Of a stretch of DNA of 64,000 bases, positions 42,864 through 50,981 are shown one piece after another. Numbering within the stretch: position 1 is the stretch's first letter; each line of letters begins with the position of its first letter. This DNA comes from Pseudorhodoplanes sinuspersici (GTDB lineage: Bacteria > Pseudomonadota > Alphaproteobacteria > Rhizobiales > Xanthobacteraceae), in contig NZ_CP021112.1 in the NCBI RefSeq assembly GCF_002119765.1, positions 1,358,501 to 1,422,500 on the forward strand, written 5' to 3'. The position numbers and the translations under genes are program-made. Below the pieces are notes generated by a model. The model was not told the DNA's origin. It did not search any database and saw only the letters and a list, made by a program, of their open reading frames with translations.

Positions 42864-43580
42864 ATGTCGGGCATCGGCCTCGCCCTGCTTGCGGGGCTGC
42901 TTTCGATCCTGTCGCCCTGCGTGCTGCCGCTGGTCCCGATCGTGATCGGCGCAGCCAGCGGAGACCATCGTTACGGCCCCGCGGCGCTGGCTGCGGGTCT
43001 GTCGCTCTCTTTCGTCGCCATCGGACTCTTTGTAGCGACGATCGGCTTCTCGATCGGGCTGGATCAGGATCTGTTCCGCATGCTGGCGGCTGTCATGCTG
43101 ATCCTGGTCGGCGCGACACTCTTGATCCCACGTGTCCAGCTTCAGCTCGCCGCCGCAGCCGGCCCGATCGGACAATGGGCGCAGACGAGGACCGGAGACC
43201 TGGCCGCGCCGGGTCTCGGCAAGCAATTCGCGATCGGTTTTCTGCTCGGTGCGGTATGGGCGCCATGCGTCGGGCCGACGCTCGGTGCCGCCTCGGTGCT
43301 GGCGGCGCGCGCCGAAAATCTGACGCTGGTCGCGCTCACCATGCTGGCTTTCGGCATCGGCGCTGCTGTTCCGCTGCTGTTGATCGGTCTGATGTCGCGC
43401 GAAGCACTGGCACGTTGGCGCGGCCGCATGCTCGCGGCGGGCAGCGGCGGCAAGGCGGTGATGGGAGCCATTCTGCTCGCGACCGGACTGATGATCCTCA
43501 CCGGCCTCGACAAACGGCTCGAGGCGTTTCTGGTCGAAGCCTCACCGGCCTGGCTGACGGAACTGACGACCCGGTTCTAG
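42864..43580 (+). CDS. CcdA-like cytochrome c biogenesis / thiol-transfer membrane protein
   Basis: 238 aa with six predicted membrane helices. The two conserved Cys are in SILSPCVLPLVPIVIG (helix 1) and GAVWAPCVGPTLGAAS (helix 4), the redox pair of CcdA/DsbD-beta proteins. It passes electrons across the inner membrane, here probably to the adjacent thioredoxin-like protein. No other ccm genes are nearby, so a role outside cytochrome c maturation is possible. Confidence 0.9.
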   Translation: MSGIGLALLAGLLSILSPCVLPLVPIVIGAASGDHRYGPAALAAGLSLSFVAIGLFVATIGFSIGLDQDLFRMLAAVMLILVGATLLIPRVQLQLAAAAGPIGQWAQTRTGDLAAPGLGKQFAIGFLLGAVWAPCVGPTLGAASVLAARAENLTLVALTMLAFGIGAAVPLLLIGLMSREALARWRGRMLAAGSGGKAVMGAILLATGLMILTGLDKRLEAFLVEASPAWLTELTTRF

Positions 43581-43593
43581 CTTTGGTTTTGAC

Positions 43594-43638
43594 ACGTTGT
43601 CTTCACGCGAACCGGTACCCACTTTGCTCGAAAACGCT
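43594..43638. repeat. Palindromic repeat, family D
   Basis: acgttgtcttcacgcgaacc ... tgctcgaaaacgct with central accggta, between the convergent CcdA-like and acetyltransferase genes. Confidence 0.75.
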
Positions 43639-43653
43639 TAACGCCGGCTCGCA

Positions 43654-44154
43654 TCACAGCACCAACTGCACCAGCACCATGTCGAGCCGTTTGCCGAATT
43701 TCTCGCCGACGCCGGGCATGCGGCCGGTCTCCTCGAAGCCCATGGTCTCGTGCAAAGCGAGCGAGGCGTAATTGCTGGCATCGATGGCGCCGACCATCAC
43801 TCTTTTGCCCATGCCACGCGCCTCCTCGATCAGCGCCCGCAGCAGCATCTTGCCGACACCGCGACCCTGCGCCTCCTCCGTCACATAGACCGAGTGCTCG
43901 ACGGTGTAGCGGAAGCCCTCATAGGCCCGGAACTCGCCGAAGCTGCCATAGCCGAGAACGGATGCCTTTCCCGGCCCGCTATCGGCCACCAGCACCGGAA
44001 AGCCGGCGCTCGTCCGGGCCGCCAGCCAGGCCCGGCGGTCGTCGAGATCGGCCGGCGTCTCGATCCAGATCGCGGTCGAATTCAGGACCGCGTCGTTATA
44101 AATCTCAAGAATCGTAGGCAGATCGGCCTCAATTGCGGGCCGGATTTTCAGCAT
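43654..44154 (-). CDS. GNAT family N-acetyltransferase (phosphinothricin acetyltransferase-like)
   Basis: 166 aa. Motifs: [20 protein letters not shown] at the start, [20 protein letters not shown] (acetyl-CoA site Q/RxxGxG/A in QGRGVGK near residue 97), [19 protein letters not shown] and C-terminal [11 protein letters not shown]. Resembles the PAT/Bar and MnaT groups that acetylate amino-acid analogues. It is divergent from lepA. Confidence 0.9.
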   Translation of the reverse strand: MLKIRPAIEADLPTILEIYNDAVLNSTAIWIETPADLDDRRAWLAARTSAGFPVLVADSGPGKASVLGYGSFGEFRAYEGFRYTVEHSVYVTEEAQGRGVGKMLLRALIEEARGMGKRVMVGAIDASNYASLALHETMGFEETGRMPGVGEKFGKRLDMVLVQLVL

Positions 44155-44246
44155 GGGCGGTTCCTCGAACCCAGATCTTGGCTCCCCGTTCCGGTGCCCG
44201 ATCTCGTTCCTTGTGGCGCTTTTCCCACAATGCTATCCCGCCGCCC

Positions 44247-46052
44247 ATGACAGCGGCAACCATCGACAACATTCGCAACTTTTCCATCGTCGCGCATATC
44301 GATCATGGAAAATCCACCCTCGCCGACCGGCTGATCCAGCTCACCGGCGGGCTGGAGGCGCGCGAGATGACCGAGCAGGTGCTCGATTCGATGGATATCG
44401 AGCGCGAGCGCGGCATCACCATCAAGGCGCAGACCGTGCGCCTGAAATATCGCGCCGGGGACGGCAAGGATTACATCCTCAACCTGATCGACACGCCCGG
44501 CCATGTCGACTTCGCCTATGAGGTGAACCGCTCGCTCGCCGCCTGCGAGGGCTCCCTCTTGGTGGTCGATGCCTCGCAGGGCGTGGAGGCGCAGACGCTC
44601 GCCAACGTCTATCAGGCGATCGACAACAATCACGAGATCGTGCCGGTCCTGAACAAGGTCGATCTGCCCGCGGCCGAACCGGACAAGGTCAAGCAGCAGA
44701 TCGAGGACGTGATCGGCATCGATGCCTCCGACGCGATCCCGATTTCCGCCAAGACCGGCGTCGGCATTCCCGACGTGCTGGAAGCCATCGTCAACCGCCT
44801 GCCGGCGCCGAAGGGCGACCGCAACGCCCCGCTGAAGGCGCTCCTGGTCGATTCCTGGTACGACGTCTACCTCGGCGTCATCGTGCTGGTGCGCATCGTC
44901 GACGGCACGCTGAAGGAAGGCGACACCATCAAGATGATGGGCACCGGCGCGACCTATGGCGTCGACCGCGTTGGCGTGTTCACGCCCAAGAAGGTCGAGG
45001 TCAAGGAGCTCGGGCCGGGCGAGATCGGCTTTCTCACCGCCTCGATCAAGGAAGTGGCCGATACGCGCGTCGGCGACACCATCACCGATGCGAAGAAGCC
45101 GGTGGCCGACCCGCTGCCGGGTTTCAAGCCGGCGATCCCGGTGGTGTTCTGCGGCCTGTTCCCGGTCGATGCCGCAGACTTCGAGGAATTGCGCGCGGCG
45201 ATGGGCAAGCTGCGGCTGAACGATGCCAGCTTCTCGTTCGAGATGGAGACGTCAGCCGCGCTCGGCTTCGGCTTCCGCTGCGGATTTTTGGGGCTCCTGC
45301 ATCTCGAAATCATCCAGGAACGGCTGGAGCGCGAATTCAATCTCGACCTGATCGCCACCGCGCCGTCGGTCATCTACAAGATGACGCTGACCGACGGCTC
45401 AATGATCGAGATTCACAATCCGGTCGACATGCCGGACGTGGTGAAGATCGAGGAGATTGAGGAGCCCTGGATCGAAGCCACCATCATGACGCCGGACGAG
45501 TATCTCGGCTCGGTGCTCAAGCTCTGCCAGGACCGCCGCGGCGTGCAGAAAGAGCTGACCTATGTCGGCAACCGCGCCATGGCGAAATACGATCTGCCGC
45601 TCAACGAGGTGGTGTTCGATTTCTACGACCGGCTGAAATCGGTCTCCAAGGGCTATGCCTCGTTCGACTATCACCTGACCGACTACAAGCCGTCGGACCT
45701 CGTGAAGATGCAGATCCTGGTCAACGGCGATCCGGTCGATGCGCTGTCGATGCTGGTGCACCGGACACGCGCCGAAGGCCGCGGCCGCGCCATGGTGGAG
45801 AAGCTGAAGGAGCTGATCCCGCCGCACATGTTCCAGGTGCCGATTCAGGCCGCGATCGGCGGCAAGGTGATCGCGAGAGAAACCGTGCGCGCCTTGCGGA
45901 AAGACGTAACGGCCAAGTGTTACGGCGGCGACGCCACGCGTAAGCGCAAACTTCTGGAGAAGCAGAAGGAAGGCAAGAAGAAGATGCGCCAATACGGGAA
46001 GGTCGATATCCCGCAGGAGGCGTTCATTGCCGCGTTGAAGGTGGATGTGTGA
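44247..46052 (+). CDS. lepA: Elongation factor 4 (LepA)
   Basis: Ribosome-bound GTPase, 601 aa from ATG 44247 (the open frame further upstream is antisense to the acetyltransferase). G1 is [13 protein letters not shown]2 RERGITIK, G3 DTPGHVDF, G4 NKVDLP. The LepA-specific C-terminal region is complete ([40 protein letters not shown], ending [13 protein letters not shown]). Length and motifs are normal. The AbiF island begins directly downstream. Confidence 0.97.
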   Translation: MTAATIDNIRNFSIVAHIDHGKSTLADRLIQLTGGLEAREMTEQVLDSMDIERERGITIKAQTVRLKYRAGDGKDYILNLIDTPGHVDFAYEVNRSLAACEGSLLVVDASQGVEAQTLANVYQAIDNNHEIVPVLNKVDLPAAEPDKVKQQIEDVIGIDASDAIPISAKTGVGIPDVLEAIVNRLPAPKGDRNAPLKALLVDSWYDVYLGVIVLVRIVDGTLKEGDTIKMMGTGATYGVDRVGVFTPKKVEVKELGPGEIGFLTASIKEVADTRVGDTITDAKKPVADPLPGFKPAIPVVFCGLFPVDAADFEELRAAMGKLRLNDASFSFEMETSAALGFGFRCGFLGLLHLEIIQERLEREFNLDLIATAPSVIYKMTLTDGSMIEIHNPVDMPDVVKIEEIEEPWIEATIMTPDEYLGSVLKLCQDRRGVQKELTYVGNRAMAKYDLPLNEVVFDFYDRLKSVSKGYASFDYHLTDYKPSDLVKMQILVNGDPVDALSMLVHRTRAEGRGRAMVEKLKELIPPHMFQVPIQAAIGGKVIARETVRALRKDVTAKCYGGDATRKRKLLEKQKEGKKKMRQYGKVDIPQEAFIAALKVDV

Positions 46053-46074
46053 GATTAACTAAGCCTATCCTCTT

Positions 46075-47031
46075 CTAGTTCCATAAGCTCTCATTTCTCC
46101 AATTCATTGGAAATCCCGCCGATTGAAGCGATACAATTTTGGAAGACGGAAATTCGGATACCAAGTCTTTCAGGCGCTCGCGCCAACTCGAAGTGGGATT
46201 TATCGAGCTTAGAAAATATGCACAAATACAAGCAGTACCATAAAGTCGCGTTTGAGCATGCGTATCGCCTTCAATGTGTCTGAGAATTTGGCACTGTGTG
46301 CGTGAAGGCCACCGCGGCTGCACCGCACTAGCTTTGTTCCATAGTCGACTGTGATGAGCGCAGATATTTCGCGTTACATTCAACGATCGAAGCCACGTTT
46401 CCATAATTTGAAATGACGGAACGCCGAAGGCCGTAGCAACAGTTGTTTGATCTGTTTTCCGCATTCCGCTGTATAGAATGGACATAGAGCCAAAATCCCA
46501 CAACTCAGCGGCTATCCAAAGCGGAGGTTCTTCGCCTGGATAACGTCGCTTAAAGTGTTTCGCAAACTCCTCTTTGGATCTTGCGAAAGCATCGTCTTGG
46601 CGGCGCAACCATTCGCTATGAAATGTACGACCTGTTGCAGGATCAATGCGCCTAGAGAAATTAGAATGAAGGAAATCAGGGCCACGATGAGCTGCGGGAC
46701 TAAAAGCTCCGAGCGTAAGCGTTATTTGAACACGTAGGGCAATTTCGATTCGCTCAATTGCGTCTAATATCAACATTCTCAATTTTTTATCGAACACATA
46801 AAGCTCGACTATTTCAGAGAAAGTTGTACCGGCTCGGAAATTGTCACCTACAATTGTCTGTCCACCAACCACAACGGATTCCCGATAAGGATAAGAGTAT
46901 CCACTGAGGCGGTAGTATCCAATTTTCTCTAAATAGCTTTGCGCCCGTTGATCGTCCGAAACTGACATTCCTCGCGCTTTCATCAGCGCAAGTTGCTCAG
47001 CTGGGGTCAAATAGGGCTTAGTGTAAGGCAC
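46075..47031 (-). CDS. abiF: AbiF/AbiD-type (Abi_2 family) HEPN protein, putative RNase toxin
   Basis: 318 aa from GTG 47031, with aagg shortly upstream. The N-terminal part has GYYRLSGYSYPYR (residues 38-50) and DAIERIEIALRVQI (91-104). The core signature RNICAHHSRLWN (221-232) is the RX4H motif of HEPN RNases (R221, H226) and the hallmark of Abi_2 proteins. Two Cys/His-containing segments follow (ACICAYF). The gene is visibly AT-richer than its neighbours (about 50% G+C in a hand-counted 60-base sample, about 32% in its upstream region), suggesting transfer. Known Abi_2 proteins cause abortive infection; the structured RNA upstream is the likely partner. Confidence 0.88.
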   Translation of the reverse strand: MPYTKPYLTPAEQLALMKARGMSVSDDQRAQSYLEKIGYYRLSGYSYPYRESVVVGGQTIVGDNFRAGTTFSEIVELYVFDKKLRMLILDAIERIEIALRVQITLTLGAFSPAAHRGPDFLHSNFSRRIDPATGRTFHSEWLRRQDDAFARSKEEFAKHFKRRYPGEEPPLWIAAELWDFGSMSILYSGMRKTDQTTVATAFGVPSFQIMETWLRSLNVTRNICAHHSRLWNKASAVQPRWPSRTQCQILRHIEGDTHAQTRLYGTACICAYFLSSINPTSSWRERLKDLVSEFPSSKIVSLQSAGFPMNWRNESLWN

Positions 47032-47098
47032 GCCGACCTTACAAAAACGAAGACCGACCCGTACACTTGCGTGCAGAGGGGCCGGCCATGTTGATACT

Positions 47099-47127
47099 TA
47101 TATGAGTCACTTGAGTAAATCCGTCAA
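47099..47127 (-). promoter_or_regulatory. Predicted abiF promoter
   Basis: On the minus strand TTGACG-N17-CATATA, a good fit to alphaproteobacterial sigma70 spacing. The start would fall near 47092, giving a leader of about 60 bases before GTG 47031. Confidence 0.55.
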
Positions 47128-47260
47128 TAGATTTATTTTCCTAGAATCGTCAAACTTGTTGGCAACTTGATTAACTATTTTGGGCTGTACCGTCTAGATT
47201 TTGCTACCTTTCAAAAATCTTCAATGCTTCAGTATCTTAAACTCCTCAACATATATTTTT

Positions 47261-47289
47261 CTTGACTTTATTCCTATTTCCTGTTAACA
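47261..47289 (+). promoter_or_regulatory. Predicted promoter of the structured RNA
   Basis: CTTGAC at 47261-47266 and, 17 bases on, TTAACA at 47284-47289. Transcription would start near 47296, a few bases before the outer closing stem at 47303. The -10 part is weak. Confidence 0.4.
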
Positions 47290-47301
47290 CTCAAACCAGT
47301 T

Positions 47302-47540
47302 GATGGAGCGCCGGGAGGCGCTGGGCCCTGCCTTATTGGGCCCGCGCGCCTCCCAAAGGAAAGTCGTGCACGGCTTTCTTTTGCGAGGCGCGCGGCGGCC
47401 GTCCGTCAATCGGCCGCCAAAGGGCGTCTCGCAAACGCCCTGGCGCCATCGCAAGTCGGGTTTACCCGACTTGCGCACGATTGATTGGCTGATCTCGGGT
47501 AAACCCGAGATCAGCGGCGCTCCATTCCTCTTTTGAGGAA
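47302..47540 (+). ncRNA. Highly structured presumptive non-coding RNA beside abiF
   Basis: A perfect 10-bp stem (atggagcgcc 303-312 with ggcgctccat 516-525, numbers +47000) closes about 200 nt. Inside: hairpin 1 at 313-354; hairpin 2 at 355-382 (12 bp, UGCA loop); a region 383-440 that folds either as 394-401/411-418 plus 383-390/425-432, or as hairpin 422-440 whose loop pairs with 383-387 (pseudoknot); hairpin 5 at 450-475 (11 bp); hairpin 6 at 488-515 (12 bp). Wobbles 302.526, 358.379, 364.373 and 322.344 are G-U only on the plus strand and A-C on the minus strand, favouring plus-strand RNA. No clear protein frame. The partner is probably AbiF. Confidence 0.7.
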
Positions 47541-47745
47541 GGAAAAAAGGGAAAGCAGACGCGCCCGCGTCTTAAAGAACAGGGCGGGCGGAGCTTGAGC
47601 AAAAGCGCCCCAGCCTTCGCAACAGCGTCATCAGAACAGCCAACAGACTTAATTGCAACTCATTCGCAATAGCAATACGATGCCTGGAAAAGAACAAGCC
47701 ATTCAATCTCAGAAGCAAAGAAACTAACCCTCAGGGAGAAACATC
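47541..47745 (+). promoter_or_regulatory. Cupredoxin gene upstream region with palindromic operator
   Basis: Contains a short palindrome agacgcg-ccc-gcgtct region (47557-47572). At 47652-47670 lies a 19-bp Fur-like inverted repeat attgcaactcattcgcaat. The latter lies 76 bases before the cupredoxin start and resembles iron-regulator sites of this class. A Shine-Dalgarno agggag lies just before the gene. Confidence 0.45.
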
Positions 47746-48240
47746 ATGCGTCCGGGACTCATGCCGCTGCTCTGCCGCATCATCGTCGTGATGGCGCTTC
47801 CACTCACCGCCTTCATGTCTGCCGCTAACGCCGCCGGCGATCTCTCGCGTCAGGATCCGATCACGGTCACCGTCGATCTCGGTTCACCCGGCACGCATGA
47901 ATTCATCCCGAACAAGCTGCGCTTCGAAACCGGCAAGCTCTATAAGCTCGTGCTGCGCAATGCGAGCGACGCCCCGCATTACTTCACCTCGCATGCGTTC
48001 TCGCAGTTGATCTTCACACGCAAGGTGCAGGTCACGCAGGAGCGCGACGGCAAGATGGTGACGCTCGCAGAAATCAAAGGCGCGATCCGCGAGATCGAGG
48101 TCTATCCGGGCCACAGTGCGGAATGGTGGTTCGTGCCGGTGGCGACCGGTCGCGTCACCGATCTGCATTGCGGCGTTCGCGCCGCCGACGGAAAGACGCA
48201 TGCCGAGCATGGCATGACCGGAGAGATCGTGATCGAGTGA
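47746..48240 (+). CDS. Periplasmic cupredoxin-like protein
   Basis: 164 aa with signal peptide IIVVMALPLTAFMSAANAAG. The cupredoxin fold is indicated by TVDLGSPGTHEFIPNKLRFE and NASDAPHYFTSHAF (His ligand candidate). The C-terminal loop DLHCGVRAADGKTHAEHGM offers Cys, His and Met for a type I copper site. Probably periplasmic electron transfer or metal handling. The Fur-like palindrome upstream hints at iron-linked expression; this is inference. Confidence 0.83.
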   Translation: MRPGLMPLLCRIIVVMALPLTAFMSAANAAGDLSRQDPITVTVDLGSPGTHEFIPNKLRFETGKLYKLVLRNASDAPHYFTSHAFSQLIFTRKVQVTQERDGKMVTLAEIKGAIREIEVYPGHSAEWWFVPVATGRVTDLHCGVRAADGKTHAEHGMTGEIVIE

Positions 48241-48342
48241 ACACGACGTGACAACGACAAACGTCGTCACATTCCAGCTTGACAACGCATCATTGCGCTC
48301 TAAAGCCTGCTCTCGTATCTTTTTACATATGCGGAGGGGCCA

Positions 48343-48558
48343 ATGCCTTACACATTCGAAATCTACAAGGACAAGAAGGAAGAGTTTCGCGTTCGCTTCA
48401 AGGCGTCCAATGGCGAGAAGATGTTCTCGTCGGAAGGCTATTCGTCGAAGGTCGCTGCTAAGAACGCGATCAAGTCGATCCTGAAAAACGGCCCGACCGC
48501 CGAAGTGGTCGACAATTCCAAGGCCGTGAAGAAGGCCGCTGTGAAGAAGCGCAAATAA
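48343..48558 (+). CDS. YegP family protein (DUF1508)
   Basis: 71 aa. A single YegP repeat: YTFEIYKDKKEEFRVRFKAS, NGEKMFSSEGYSSKVAAKNA, then IKSILKNGPTAEVVD. A Lys/Ala-rich tail (KAVKKAAVKKRK) follows. Small, basic and probably cytoplasmic; the family has no firm function. Preceded by a ribosome site (ggagg) 7 bases upstream. Confidence 0.92.
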   Translation: MPYTFEIYKDKKEEFRVRFKASNGEKMFSSEGYSSKVAAKNAIKSILKNGPTAEVVDNSKAVKKAAVKKRK

Positions 48559-48576
48559 GCGTTTCGCAACTCGTAT

Positions 48577-48616
48577 CGTGACATGACCCGCCTCATCGGC
48601 GGGTCATGTCATTTTC
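48577..48616 (+). terminator. Rho-independent terminator of the YegP gene
   Basis: Perfect stem tgacatgacccgcc / ggcgggtcatgtca with loop tcatc, followed by ttttc. It may also act on the convergent PRC-barrel gene. Confidence 0.85.
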
Positions 48617-48634
48617 GGAGAAAGGCTTGTCTGC

Positions 48635-49033
48635 TCAGAAACCCCAATAGGGCAATGCGCGCCAATAGTCGTGGATGCGGCGGCCGCGTTTCAGGTCGGT
48701 CCAGTCCCATGCTTCCGGCGAGGTGAATTTTGGCGCGCCTTTCAGATGCTCGTCGCTGACATCGAATTCATAGCCGCCAAGACGGTCGTTATACGTGAAC
48801 AGACACCAGGGCAGCGGATAGAAGTCGTGCCCCTGACCCATAAAGCCGCCGGCGCTCATCACCACATAGGCGATGCGACCGCTGACCTTGTCGATCATCA
48901 TGTGCTCGATGCGGCCGACACGCTCGCCATTGAGGCGGTAGACATTGCTGCTTTGCACCTTCGCGGATGAAATCAGCGCCGCCCGATCGTAAGCCTCCGT
49001 CCTGCGGTCCGCATGCATGAATGCGATGGTCAT
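48635..49033 (-). CDS. PRC-barrel domain protein
   Basis: 132 aa from ATG 49033, with GAGAGGGG upstream. The PRC-barrel spans about 20-75 (ALISSAKVQSSNVYRLNGER, VGRIEHMMIDKVSGRIAYVVMS). A second half follows with FYPLPWCLFTYNDRLGGYEF, DVSDEHLKGAPKF and a Trp-rich end (RRIHDYWRALPYWGF). Such proteins are linked to stress or photosynthetic membranes in related bacteria; the role here is unknown. Confidence 0.88.
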   Translation of the reverse strand: MTIAFMHADRRTEAYDRAALISSAKVQSSNVYRLNGERVGRIEHMMIDKVSGRIAYVVMSAGGFMGQGHDFYPLPWCLFTYNDRLGGYEFDVSDEHLKGAPKFTSPEAWDWTDLKRGRRIHDYWRALPYWGF

Positions 49034-49185
49034 CTGCGCCCCTCTCTCCTGGCCGTCCTGGTCATCCTGCACCGTCGCCCGCACGGCATGGAGGTAACGG
49101 CATGAACGTCGTAAGCGCGGCGGCCGACACCGAACGCGTCATACACAGGAGAGTTCCAACGCTCCGGGCGATGGTACCGCGATAA

Positions 49186-49230
49186 AGCGTTTTCGAGCGA
49201 ATGGGTACCGGTTCGCGTGACGAAAACGCG
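49186..49230. repeat. Palindromic repeat, family D
   Basis: agcgttttcgagcgaatggg ... gtgacgaaaacgcg with central accggtt, between the PRC-barrel and L,D-transpeptidase genes. Confidence 0.75.
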
Positions 49231-49246
49231 TCAATACAAAAAGCGT

Positions 49247-49771
49247 CTATTCCGCTTTGACGTCGCTGATCTGCACTTCGGCGGTCTCACTGGTGGCGCC
49301 TTCGGCCTTCGCCTCAACCTTCGGCCGCGGCGCGAGATCGGCCGCGCGCGTCACCGGTTCTATGATGATGCGCGTATTGGCCATGCCGCGTGTCTTCACG
49401 AGATCAAACAGCTTGGCCGCATTATTAGGATGCAGCCGCACACAACCATGCGAGGCGCGCTGGCCGAGCTTCCTGACCGCGTTGGTGCCGTGAATGGCGA
49501 AATGTCCGTGAAAGAAAATCGAATAGGGCATCGGCGCCATATTGTAGAGACGCGAGTGCCATTTGCGCTCCAGCCGCTGCGGCTTGAATCTGCCGGTCGG
49601 CGGGCCGCCGGCAAGACCGGTCGACACAACGAATTTGTGACGCACCTCGCCATCGACCAGCACATGCATGCGCTGCGCCGATTTATCGACCCGCACCACA
49701 ATTTCAGCATGAGCCGCTGTCACCGCCGCAAGCGTCATGACTGCGGCGGTCACCCATCCGGATATCCGCAT
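49247..49771 (-). CDS. L,D-transpeptidase (YkuD domain)
   Basis: 174 aa with signal peptide VTAAVMTLAAVTAAHA. The YkuD domain spans about 23-135. Its catalytic motif is IHGTNAVRKLGQRASHGCVR (His, Ser-His-Gly-Cys-Val-Arg; nucleophile Cys), and KFVVSTGLAGGPPTGRFKP is the substrate groove. A charged tail (PKVEAKAEGATSE) ends the protein. It makes 3-3 peptidoglycan cross-links or attaches proteins to the wall in the periplasm; mepA lies nearby on the other strand. Confidence 0.93.
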   Translation of the reverse strand: MRISGWVTAAVMTLAAVTAAHAEIVVRVDKSAQRMHVLVDGEVRHKFVVSTGLAGGPPTGRFKPQRLERKWHSRLYNMAPMPYSIFFHGHFAIHGTNAVRKLGQRASHGCVRLHPNNAAKLFDLVKTRGMANTRIIIEPVTRAADLAPRPKVEAKAEGATSETAEVQISDVKAE

Positions 49772-50060
49772 CGCTTCGCCTCAGCCCCTTTTTTGCACCC
49801 GGCTCGTTGTGCCACGCAGATGATTGCGCCAAACGCAATTCCGGTGACCCGATCCGGTATCGCTTGAGAGACATGCTAGCGCTGCCGCGTTCATGATCTG
49901 TCAACAGGCGCAGTTGCTGGATAACTTTGTCAATGCAGACGTCTTGAAGAACAATCGAGGCGTCTTCGTAAACCAGCAGTAACCGCAACGTCATCCGACC
50001 GTGTGCCATGACAACGTAAAGCGGGCTGACAAATCAGCGCTGCGAGGTTAAACGAGCTAC
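49772..50060. other. Divergent gap between L,D-transpeptidase and mepA
   Basis: 289 bases with no gene I can support. On the minus strand TTGACA (49899-49904) followed about 18 bases later by GCTAGC is a promoter candidate for the L,D-transpeptidase gene. A minus-strand frame across it shows no recognisable protein. Confidence 0.4.
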
Positions 50061-50981
50061 ATGGATTCCGGCCGACTCCTGCTGAAGCTTCTGCTCCTTT
50101 CTGCATTGTGCGGGCCCGCCGCCGCGCAGGATCGCGGCACGCTCAATCCAAAGCCCTTGCCGCCGCTGGCCAATCCGAACGATCCCGCAACGCCGGCCAA
50201 GGAATTGTTCGGCCGCAAGCCGACGCCCGCCAATCTGCAGGCGCGCTCGATCGGTTTCTATACCCGCGGCTGTCTCGCCGGCGGCATTGCCCTGCCGGTG
50301 AATGGCCAGAACTGGCAGGTCATGCGGCTGTCGCGCAACCGCAATTGGGGCCATCCAAACCTGATCGCTTTTCTTGAGCGGCTCGCCGCCAAGGCGCCGA
50401 AGGTCGGCTGGAATGGCCTTTTGGTCGGCGATCTGGCGCAGGCGCGCGGCGGCCCGATGCTGACCGGCCATGCCAGCCACCAGGTGGGACTCGATGCCGA
50501 TATCTGGCTGACACCGATGCCGAACCGCGAATTGACCCGGCAGGAACGCGAAGAGACATCCGCCACCATGGTCGTGCGTCCGGACCGGCTCGATGTGGAT
50601 CCGAAAGTCTGGACACCGGGCCATCTCGGCATCCTGCGCGCCGCCGCACAGGATCCGGCCGTCGAGCGTGTGCTGGTCAATGCGGCGATCAAGAAGGCTT
50701 TGTGCCGCGAGGCCGGCAGCAACCGCGCATGGCTGCACAAGATCCGTCCCGTCTACGGGCACGACTACCATTTCCACGTCCGCATTTCTTGTCCGAAGGA
50801 CAGCCCGACCTGCAAGCCGCAGGACCCGACCCCCGACAGTGACGGTTGCGGCGAAGAACTCGCCTATTGGTTCAAACCGAAAATCCTGTTCCCGCCGCCG
50901 CCGGATCCGACCAAGCCACGCAGATACGCGACGATGAAGGATCTGCCGCAGGAATGCCGGCAGGTGCTGGTGGCGGAGTAA
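50061..50981 (+). CDS. mepA: Penicillin-insensitive murein endopeptidase
   Basis: LAS-family zinc peptidase of 306 aa that cuts D-Ala-mDAP cross-bridges in the periplasm. Signal peptide LLKLLLLSALCGPAAAQ. Zinc motifs are LTGHASHQVGLDADIWLTPM (HxxxxxxD) and VYGHDYHFHVRISCP (HxH). Cys residues near the end (CPKDSPTCKPQ, DGCGEELAYW) may form disulfides. Length is close to the E. coli enzyme. Its stop abuts the convergent Lrp gene. Confidence 0.95.
   Translation: MDSGRLLLKLLLLSALCGPAAAQDRGTLNPKPLPPLANPNDPATPAKELFGRKPTPANLQARSIGFYTRGCLAGGIALPVNGQNWQVMRLSRNRNWGHPNLIAFLERLAAKAPKVGWNGLLVGDLAQARGGPMLTGHASHQVGLDADIWLTPMPNRELTRQEREETSATMVVRPDRLDVDPKVWTPGHLGILRAAAQDPAVERVLVNAAIKKALCREAGSNRAWLHKIRPVYGHDYHFHVRISCPKDSPTCKPQDPTPDSDGCGEELAYWFKPKILFPPPPDPTKPRRYATMKDLPQECRQVLVAE

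Noticed and set aside
47284-47536. Short open frames on both strands across the structured RNA (64 and 78 codons)
   Set aside because: They follow the palindromes, lack ribosome sites, and have no homology signal; the base-paired structure explains the sequence better.
47525-47550. Hairpin ttcctc-tttt-gaggaa after the RNA as its terminator
   Set aside because: It is followed by an A-rich, not T-rich, stretch on the plus strand; the true 3' end cannot be fixed by eye.
49704-50009. 101-codon minus-strand frame before the L,D-transpeptidase gene
   Set aside because: No recognisable domain, no ribosome site, and it overlaps the transpeptidase signal peptide in another frame.
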